Shown here: one piece after another, positions 39,188 through 45,194 of the stretch
Numbering within the stretch: position 1 is the first letter of the stretch
Layout: every line of letters starts with the position of its first letter
Assembly: GCF_001038205.1 (NCBI RefSeq)
Contig: NZ_JWIZ01000054.1
Coordinates: forward strand, 1 to 45,194
DNA length: 45,194 bases
Direction: 5' to 3'
From: Muribacter muris
GTDB lineage: Bacteria; Pseudomonadota; Gammaproteobacteria; Enterobacterales; Pasteurellaceae
Notes under the pieces: model-generated
The model's database searches: none
What the model was told of the DNA's origin: nothing
Seen by the model: the letters and a program-made list of their open reading frames with translations, nothing else
Program-made: the position numbers and the translations under genes

Positions 39188-40423
39188 ATGTCACAAACAC
39201 CGAAAAACCGACTCTCAATGACAATTACCAATAGTACCCACCTCGAAAGCGGTAAAATGGTTTCCTCTCATTTTAGTCCTGAAGGCGGGCAAGTCGGGAG
39301 TGGGGAAAACAATCATTGGGTTATCCAAGATTTGCATAAAAATATCCCCGCCAATCAATTTCGGATTGAATGGCGTGATCATCATTTCTGTTTATTAGTT
39401 CTCCATCAATCGCTTTTACTGAATCACGCTGAATTTACCCCAAAATCCGGTTTTATTCGCTTAAAACAGGGCGATATTATTTCAGTAGGCGATTTGGTGA
39501 TTCGAGTGAATTTGGAGAAGAATGCAGATACAAATATCCCCCAAACCATTGAGGAAATAGTTCAATCTGAGACAGCCTCGTTACATACTATGCTGTCCGG
39601 ACACACTTCTATTTCCCGCTTACGCTCACCGCTATCCACTTCTGAGACACCGACAATGAAAAAATTTGACGACCCTTTAGTTGCATTAAATGAAACAATA
39701 GCAGACACACAGGCTCAAATGCCGATTGCTGATGAATCGCCTCTTGCAAATAAGCCACAAACTTCCACTTTCAAAGAACGTGAGTTCGATCAGACTTTTC
39801 TGGATTTGCCTGATACGGTTACAGGACAACATTCAGAAACATTAAATGCGCATCATGTTGCCTTAACCCCTTTAATACGAGAATTACACACAACTCTTCC
39901 GATTGAAGATACGCAAACGGCTAATGATTTTCTTGAAGAAATCGGTAAAACTTTACACGCAGCAATTATGGGTTTACTTGCACTGCAAAAAGAAAAGAAT
40001 AACTTATCCGATAAACATTTAAGACCGATTGAAGATAATCCGTTGCGATTAAATTTAGATTACAGCACCACTATTGATATTCTCTTTGGTGCGAAAAAAA
40101 GTCCGGTACATTTATCCGCACCGGCGGCCGTTTCGGAAAGCTTACATAATGTATTGTTACACAATAAAGCAAATACGATTGCGATTACCGCCGCATTAAA
40201 TGCGATTTTAGCCGCATTCTCCCCCAATACCCTATTAAATCGGTTTGAAAACTATCGCCGTAGCAATGAGCGCCAAGCGACAACCGATGCTTGGGCGTGG
40301 GAAATGTACAACAATTATTATCAAGAGCTCACCTCTGCTCGTCAATTTGGGTTTGAAAAATTGTTTTGGGAAGTCTATTCACAAGCCTACGATAAGGCAT
40401 TAAGGGACGCCCATAAAAATTAA
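39188..40423 (+). CDS. tagH: Type VI secretion-associated FHA domain protein TagH
   Basis: 411 aa. N-terminal FHA domain (about residues 10-105: SMTITNSTHLESG, then GGQVGSGENNHWVIQDLHKNIPANQFRIEW and GDIISVGDLVIRV), which binds phospho-Thr and is linked to post-translational control of T6SS. A variable linker is followed by the TagH C-terminal domain (DNPLRLNLDYSTTIDILFGAKKSPVHL...AINAILAAFSPNTLLNRF...DAWAWEMYNNYYQELT). No clear ribosome binding site; an ATG 30 nt downstream is possible. First gene of tagH-tssJ-tssK-tssL-vgrG. Confidence 0.88.
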   Translation: MSQTPKNRLSMTITNSTHLESGKMVSSHFSPEGGQVGSGENNHWVIQDLHKNIPANQFRIEWRDHHFCLLVLHQSLLLNHAEFTPKSGFIRLKQGDIISVGDLVIRVNLEKNADTNIPQTIEEIVQSETASLHTMLSGHTSISRLRSPLSTSETPTMKKFDDPLVALNETIADTQAQMPIADESPLANKPQTSTFKEREFDQTFLDLPDTVTGQHSETLNAHHVALTPLIRELHTTLPIEDTQTANDFLEEIGKTLHAAIMGLLALQKEKNNLSDKHLRPIEDNPLRLNLDYSTTIDILFGAKKSPVHLSAPAAVSESLHNVLLHNKANTIAITAALNAILAAFSPNTLLNRFENYRRSNERQATTDAWAWEMYNNYYQELTSARQFGFEKLFWEVYSQAYDKALRDAHKN

Positions 40424-40433
40424 GGATAATCAC

Positions 40434-40973
40434 GTGAAATTACTACACTTTACGTTAATGTGTCTGGTGGCGTGGGCAACAAGTGGTTGTAGCAGCGCCA
40501 TTGATGCGGCAAAAAAGATCGGGCAAGTCATTATGGATCCGTCTATTCAGGTCGGTAAGGATACGGATCAGCCTTCAACGCTACGATTAACCCTATTAGC
40601 CGAACCGAATATTAACCCTAACAGTGCTAATCAGCCTTCGCCTATCAATCTGCAAGTAATTTATCTCACGGAAGATTCAATGTTACAGGCGACTTACTAT
40701 GACCAATTACAAGAGACGGAACTTAAAGATATTCTCGGTAAAAACTATTTAGATCATCAAGATTACACCCTAGTCCCTGCACAATACAAACCTTTACCCG
40801 AGATAACGTTAGACGAGAAAAACCAGTATCTTGGACTGATTGCCTATTATTCCAATCCCGAAATATCGGAATGGAAGCAGGTCATTAAATTAAACGGTAC
40901 AGGCGGTCATCGTTATCACGTCTTAGCACAAGTTAAAAAACAACATCTTATTATTAAAGTGGAAAAGGAATAA
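40434..40973 (+). CDS. tssJ: T6SS outer-membrane lipoprotein TssJ
   Basis: 179 aa. Signal peptide with lipobox ATSG-C19, so a lipoprotein; the +2 residue is Ser, consistent with the outer membrane. TssJ anchors the TssJLM membrane complex. The beta-sandwich core is visible (TLRLTLLAEPNINPNSANQPSPINLQVIYLTEDSMLQATYYDQL). It begins with GTG, 11 nt after tagH, with AAGGAT upstream. No tssM is in the window. Confidence 0.88.
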   Translation: MKLLHFTLMCLVAWATSGCSSAIDAAKKIGQVIMDPSIQVGKDTDQPSTLRLTLLAEPNINPNSANQPSPINLQVIYLTEDSMLQATYYDQLQETELKDILGKNYLDHQDYTLVPAQYKPLPEITLDEKNQYLGLIAYYSNPEISEWKQVIKLNGTGGHRYHVLAQVKKQHLIIKVEKE

Positions 40974-40975
40974 AT

Positions 40976-42322
40976 ATGTCGAGTCAAAATCGTATTATTT
41001 GGCAAGAAGGGCTCTTCATCAAGCCACAACATTTTCAGCAACAGCAACGCCATATTGATTATTTACTGCATAGTCAGCTTACCACACTGTCTCACTATCA
41101 CTATGGCATAAGTGCCCTTGAGATTAACCGGGAACTGTTAAATTTAGGGAAGTTCGGATTGCTTTCAGCCTCCGGCATATTTAATGACGGCACTCCTTTT
41201 TCTATGCCGTCCGAAGATTTTTTACCGGATACGATTGATATCAAAGATATTAGTACCCGCGAAAGCCAAGATATTTATTTAGCCTTACCCACAACAAACC
41301 CTTCCGTTAACGATATTCAATCCGCCTATCACACATCGGATGCTCGTACGGTTCGTTATAGAGAAGATGTGCAAGAGGTTCGAGATGTGCATACACCACA
41401 AGGGAATAATGCTCAGGTATTCGTTGCCCGCCTTGCGCCCCGTTTAATGCAAGGGTCTGAAGATCGCAGTGCCTATACCTGTATTTTGATTGCCCGTATT
41501 CGTCATATTGAACAAGACGGTAGAATTGAGTTGGACCAGCAATTTATCCCAACCTGTTTATCCGTCAAAGCCTCAACCATTCTACGGGATTTCTTGACTG
41601 AAATTGCCGGCACACTCGATCAGCGCACCGGCACGCTCTCTTCTCGTATCGGTTCACCGAGCCAACAAGGGATTGCCGATGTTACCGAGTTTTTAATGCT
41701 ACAACTTTTAAACAGGCAGTTTCCGTTTTATACACATTTACAAGCCCAGCCGACTATTCACCCAGAGTTTTTATATCGGCACTTAATCAGTTTTGCCGGT
41801 GAATTGATGACCTTTACCGACGCCTCCCGCATTGCACACATTTACCCAGAATACGATCACGACGATTTAACCGGTACCTTTAATGACGTATTACGGGGTA
41901 TTCGGATTGCACTGAGTACCGTATTAATGCCTAGAGCCGTCTCTATTCAACTGATTGATCGTGAGCACGGTATTAAGATCGCTTCAATCAACGATCGGGA
42001 TCTCTTAGAACGGGCCGAATTTATATTAGCCGTAACAGCACAAATCCCTGATGAACAGCTACGCCGCCAATTTGTGCAACAAACGAAAATCACCTCACCG
42101 GATAACCTACGCCACTTAGTGAGTATACAGTTACCGGGGGTATTACTCACACCGTTAAGTGCCGTACCACGCCAACTCCCGTATCATTCCGGTTACACCT
42201 ACTTTAAGTTGGATACACTCGGTCAAGAATGGCAGCAAATTAAGACACATCACGCACTGGCTTTCCATGTATCCGGACACTTTCCGGCATTGGATATGCA
42301 ACTGTGGGCAATTCGAGGATAA
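40976..42322 (+). CDS. tssK: T6SS baseplate subunit TssK
   Basis: 448 aa. TssK connects the baseplate to the membrane complex. Family start: SSQNRIIWQEGLFIKPQHFQQQQRHIDYLLHSQL. The shoulder and head domains follow (GIADVTEFLMLQLLNRQFPFYTHLQAQPTIHPEFLYRHLISFAGELMTF) and the C-terminus has YFKLDTLGQEWQQIKTHHALAFHVSGHFPALDMQLWAIRG. ATG is 2 nt after the tssJ stop with AAAGGA upstream. Confidence 0.94.
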   Translation: MSSQNRIIWQEGLFIKPQHFQQQQRHIDYLLHSQLTTLSHYHYGISALEINRELLNLGKFGLLSASGIFNDGTPFSMPSEDFLPDTIDIKDISTRESQDIYLALPTTNPSVNDIQSAYHTSDARTVRYREDVQEVRDVHTPQGNNAQVFVARLAPRLMQGSEDRSAYTCILIARIRHIEQDGRIELDQQFIPTCLSVKASTILRDFLTEIAGTLDQRTGTLSSRIGSPSQQGIADVTEFLMLQLLNRQFPFYTHLQAQPTIHPEFLYRHLISFAGELMTFTDASRIAHIYPEYDHDDLTGTFNDVLRGIRIALSTVLMPRAVSIQLIDREHGIKIASINDRDLLERAEFILAVTAQIPDEQLRRQFVQQTKITSPDNLRHLVSIQLPGVLLTPLSAVPRQLPYHSGYTYFKLDTLGQEWQQIKTHHALAFHVSGHFPALDMQLWAIRG

Positions 42323-42325
42323 TCT

Positions 42326-43075
42326 ATGGCTGAATTAGACTATCACCTTTCATCAGACGAACTTGATTTAGCTTATCACTATCACCTCGCATTAAGAGGG
42401 CATAATATCAACCCGATGATTGACGCGGCTACGCCGCTACTGGGAATGGTATTACGCTTAAAAGAATTGGCAGATCGTGATATTCCAAAAGGATTATATC
42501 AGCAAGTCGTGCGGGATATCACCGCCATTGAACATACCCTTCAGGCACAGCATTATGAACCGGCTGTCGTGGTCTCTTTTCGTTATATTCTTTGCACCTT
42601 TATTGATGAAATTGCACTCGGGCACGGGTGGGATCGCCAAAGCGATTGGTATAAACAATCCCTTCTCACCCATTTCCATAATGAAACTTGGGGGGGTGAG
42701 AAAGTGTATCTTTTACTGGATAAATTACTGACCGAACCGAAGCGTTATAAAGAACTCCTAGAGTTTCTTTTCCTCTGTTTTAGTTTGGGATTTCGTGGTC
42801 GTTATAAAGTGCAGCAATCCTCAGTAGAATTTAATGAGATTTATCAGAATCTCTACCGCTATATTCGAGAACTCACGCCCGAGCCGGGTCAAATCGTGCT
42901 GCATCATACCCCCAACCTAAAAAAATCCCGCTATCTGCTTCTCAAAAAATGGGGGATTAAACACTATGCCTGTTTAGGTCTGATAATCTTAAGCGGGATA
43001 TATAGCGTTTATGCGTTTAAGTTACATTACCAAACGCAAGCAATCTTAAAACAAATTGGCAATCTCTTACATTAA
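42326..43075 (+). CDS. tssL: T6SS inner-membrane protein TssL (DotU/IcmH family)
   Basis: 249 aa. Cytoplasmic helical DotU domain (residues about 20-190: GHNINPMIDAATPLLGMVLRLKEL, VVSFRYILCTFIDEIALG, WYKQSLLTHFHNETWGGEKVY, FLFLCFSLGFRGRYKV) followed by a single C-terminal transmembrane helix (about 213-232). There is no peptidoglycan-binding OmpA domain. TssL binds TssM, TssJ and the baseplate. It lies 3 nt after tssK. Confidence 0.93.
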   Translation: MAELDYHLSSDELDLAYHYHLALRGHNINPMIDAATPLLGMVLRLKELADRDIPKGLYQQVVRDITAIEHTLQAQHYEPAVVVSFRYILCTFIDEIALGHGWDRQSDWYKQSLLTHFHNETWGGEKVYLLLDKLLTEPKRYKELLEFLFLCFSLGFRGRYKVQQSSVEFNEIYQNLYRYIRELTPEPGQIVLHHTPNLKKSRYLLLKKWGIKHYACLGLIILSGIYSVYAFKLHYQTQAILKQIGNLLH

Positions 43076-43100
43076 AGCCCAAACAAAGTGAGGAACGACT

Positions 43101-45099
43101 ATGATTCAAAACACCCGCACCACCGGACTCTATTTTGAATTAACCCTGCCAATTGACAACAACATCAGACTGGAGGTCGTCTCCTTCACATTAGATGAGG
43201 CTTACAGCCAACTCTTCACATTAGACATACAAGCCGTCAGCCGCTATCAAACCTTAGATTTTTCCACCCTGCTGGGTAAAAACGGCACCTTACGTCTATA
43301 CCAAGCCGGCGTACTTCTGCGAGAAATCACCGGGCTTATCTGCCATTTTGATACCGGTGATAGCGGATTTCATCATACTTTCTACCACCTTACCCTCTCG
43401 CCTCAACTCTATCAGTTGACCCTACGCCATAATTGCCGGATTTTTCAGAAAAAAGACCTACGTCATATCTTAGCACAGCTACTGGACGAACACCGTATTG
43501 TCGATTACCAGTTTGCTTTCCGTTTCGACCACCCGGTAAGAGAATATTGCGTCCAATACCGTGAAACCGACTTTGACTTCTTACAGCGTTTAACTGCCGA
43601 AGAGGGTATCCTATTCACATTTGAGCAAACTGCAAGCGGTCGGAATAGCGTAGTATTTTACGACGATGTTGCCTATCTCAATGCCACAAAAGCCGCCCAA
43701 ATCTGCCTGCCTTACCGTGTGCCTCAACAAGGGAATACCGAGTCTAGTGTCAGCACTTTCCGTTTCGGCGGTAACCTTCGCCCCTATATGGCCAGCCTCA
43801 ACGATTTTAACTTTAAAAGCCCATTGGCCTTATTTACATCAGCATAAAGAGCGCGCATATCAGCCCTTTGATAACGAAGCAGGCAATATACGCCACGAAC
43901 ACTATGATTATCCCGGGCGTTTTAAAACCAGTGAATGGGGGCAAGCCTTTACCCGATACCGTATCGACAGTTTACGGCGAGATGTTCATTGCGGTGAAGG
44001 TGCCAGCAACGCAGCAATACTTAGTCCGGGGCGTTTTTTAAAACTGACCGACCACCCTAAAGCCGACTTTAACCAACTGTGGCAAATCACTGCCGTCCGT
44101 CATCATGGCGAGCAACCTCAAAGTCTGGAAGAGGGACATCAGCAGACGGATACCTCCCAAGGGTGTTACCTGACCAACCACTTTCACGTTATCCCCCGAG
44201 CCCAAAGCTGGCGTATCAATCTACCACAAAAGCCTCAAATTCACGGCACACAAACCGCGACCGTTGTCGGGCCACCCGGTGAAGAGATTTTTACCGATAA
44301 TTACGGGCGAGTTAAGGTACAATTTCATTGGGACAGAGAGGGGCAACACAATGACCGTAGTTCCTGCTGGATACGAGTCGCCAGCCATTGGGCAGGCGAA
44401 GGCTGGGGAATGCTTTCCCTTCCCCGTATCGGACAGGAAGTCCTTGTCAGTTTTCAAGAAGGCGACCCCGACCAACCAATAATCATCGGGCGTGTTTACA
44501 ACGGCACACATCTGCCGCCAGGACATCTCCCACAAAGCCGCACCCAAATGTACATTAAATCCAAAACCTACAAGGGAAAAGGCTATAACAGTATGATGTT
44601 TGACGATGCCCCCCACAATGAACTGTTTGAGATGCACGCCGAGCGGGATATGGCAACCTTAGTCAAACACGACCAACGCAATCATATTCGGCACGACCGC
44701 CATTTAACTGTCGATAACACACAAACGACCACTATCGGTCGGGGCAGAACCGCCCAAATCACCACCGGAAATGATGTCAAATCCGTCTTAGCCGGCAGTA
44801 ACTTAGAGACGGTCAGCCTGCTCAAAAGTACTGTGGCGAAAGAGATTTTCCAGTATGGCAAAGACCATATTGAGTTAGAAGTCGGTGAGCAGACCTCTAT
44901 CACGCTGGATAATGAGAAAATCCTATTACGCTTCGGGCAATCGACTATTTTAATGAACGCCGAGGGAATATGGTTGGATGGTAAGCATATTGGGATGATG
45001 GAGAAAAACCCGGTTCACCAAAATTCTGAAATGACATTTCAAGATGCTAATGAGCTTATGCCGGATTGCTTACAGTCCTTAGCACAGTTAAAAAAATAA
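43101..45099 (+). pseudogene. vgrG: vgrG (TssI spike protein) with frameshift
   Basis: Two frames together make a complete VgrG of about 665 aa. Frame one (43101 to about 43822) encodes the gp27-like N-terminus, from MIQNTRTTGLYFELTLP to ASLNDFNFKSP, then stops at 43847. Frame two takes over from HWPYLHQHKERAYQPFDNEAG (43822 on) and includes the gp5 OB-fold (VVGPPGEEIFTDNYGRVKVQFHWD, CWIRVASHWAGEGWGMLSLPRIGQEVLVSFQEGDPDQPIIIGRVYN) and the repeat needle, with no effector extension. The break is at AAAAGCCCATTGG (43816-43828); compared with the family it looks like loss of two bases or gain of one, possibly in a C run. Frame two has no ribosome binding site of its own. A true mutation, a recoding event or a sequencing error are all possible. 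GAGG lies before the ATG. Confidence 0.85.
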
Positions 45100-45100
45100 A

Positions 45101-45194
45101 GGGGCTGTACTAGATAACTAGGGAAATCTAATTTCAGGTTAGAATAATCCCTATGAGAAGAAGTCGTTTAAGTCAGTACAAGCAAAACAAACTG
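45101..45194 (+). mobile_element. IS1016-like insertion sequence (IS1595 family), left end
   Basis: It begins GGGGCTGTACTAGATAACTA directly after vgrG (one base beyond the stop codon). A GGGGCTGT start and a transposase opening MRRSRLSQYKQNKL match the IS1016 group of IS1595 elements as known from Haemophilus and Actinobacillus. Only the first 94 bases are in the window, so the right end, target duplication and completeness cannot be seen. Confidence 0.7.
45153..45194 (+). CDS. IS1595-family transposase, N-terminal fragment
   Basis: Only 14 codons are present before the window ends: MRRSRLSQYKQNKL. This N-terminus is highly conserved in IS1016-type transposases (ISXO2-like DDE domain, none of which is in view here). 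The ATG is 53 nt inside the element end. No strong ribosome binding site is visible, which is common for transposases. Confidence 0.65.
   Translation, partial: MRRSRLSQYKQNKL

Noticed and set aside
43666-43820. Start of the second vgrG frame as an independent gene
   Set aside because: Upstream of 43820 this frame does not resemble VgrG and overlaps the true N-terminal frame; there is no ribosome binding site.
43811-43830. Programmed -1 frameshift in vgrG at TTTAAAA
   Set aside because: The heptamer is in the wrong phase for a -1 shift, and the change needed is +1 (or -2).

Overview
The window is chromosomal DNA from a member of the Pasteurellaceae. The gene families and gene orders are gammaproteobacterial (wecF-wzyE-wecG, oxyR-fabR, yicC/rph, rsfS-rlmH-mrdA-rodA-rlpA-dacA). 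The DNA is scattered with the Actinobacillus pleuropneumoniae-type DNA uptake signal (core ACAAGCGGTC, usually followed by T-rich blocks and TTTGCAAA), not the Haemophilus influenzae type. This points to the Actinobacillus/Mannheimia/Bibersteinia side of the family. I cannot name the species.

Layout. 1-2.5 kb: a large secreted class 3 lipase with RTX repeats, minus strand, behind a possible homopolymer-tuned promoter. 2.7-3.0 kb: tRNA-Arg(CCG), tRNA-His(GTG) and tRNA-Pro(TGG), reading on the minus strand. 3.1-6.2 kb: the late enterobacterial common antigen genes wecF, wzyE and wecG. 6.5-9.4 kb: a redox block, with oxyR-fabR-thioredoxin-like gene in overlapping order and a divergent peroxiredoxin-glutaredoxin gene. 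9.4-14 kb: birA, murB, yicC, then rph, a flavin reductase-like gene and ygiW. 14.1-18.1 kb: modF, selB and azoR. 18.4-27.1 kb: the complete spc and alpha ribosomal protein operons (rplN to rplQ, including rpmJ), with recognisable promoters, the S4-type alpha leader and terminators. The S10 operon is not next to rplN. 27.2-29.8 kb: a pirin, a LysR regulator and a divergent SnoaL-like periplasmic protein. 29.8-36.0 kb: a decayed monooxygenase remnant and the rod-shape/peptidoglycan operon rsfS-rlmH-mrdA-rodA-rlpA-dacA. 36.3-38.9 kb: an nhaC-family antiporter with an ornithine aminotransferase. 39.2 kb to the end: a type VI secretion segment (tagH, tssJ, tssK, tssL, vgrG), in which vgrG is frameshifted and an IS1016-like (IS1595 family) element begins one base after its stop codon.

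Most of the window is core genome. The accessory parts are the two ends (RTX lipase; T6SS plus IS) and perhaps nhaC-rocD. I did not find a clearly new multi-gene system. The points most worth checking are the vgrG frameshift with the adjoining IS, the lipase with its A10 promoter spacer, the QseB/PmrA-like box in front of a solitary ygiW, the separation of the spc operon from S10, and the monooxygenase remnant behind dacA.
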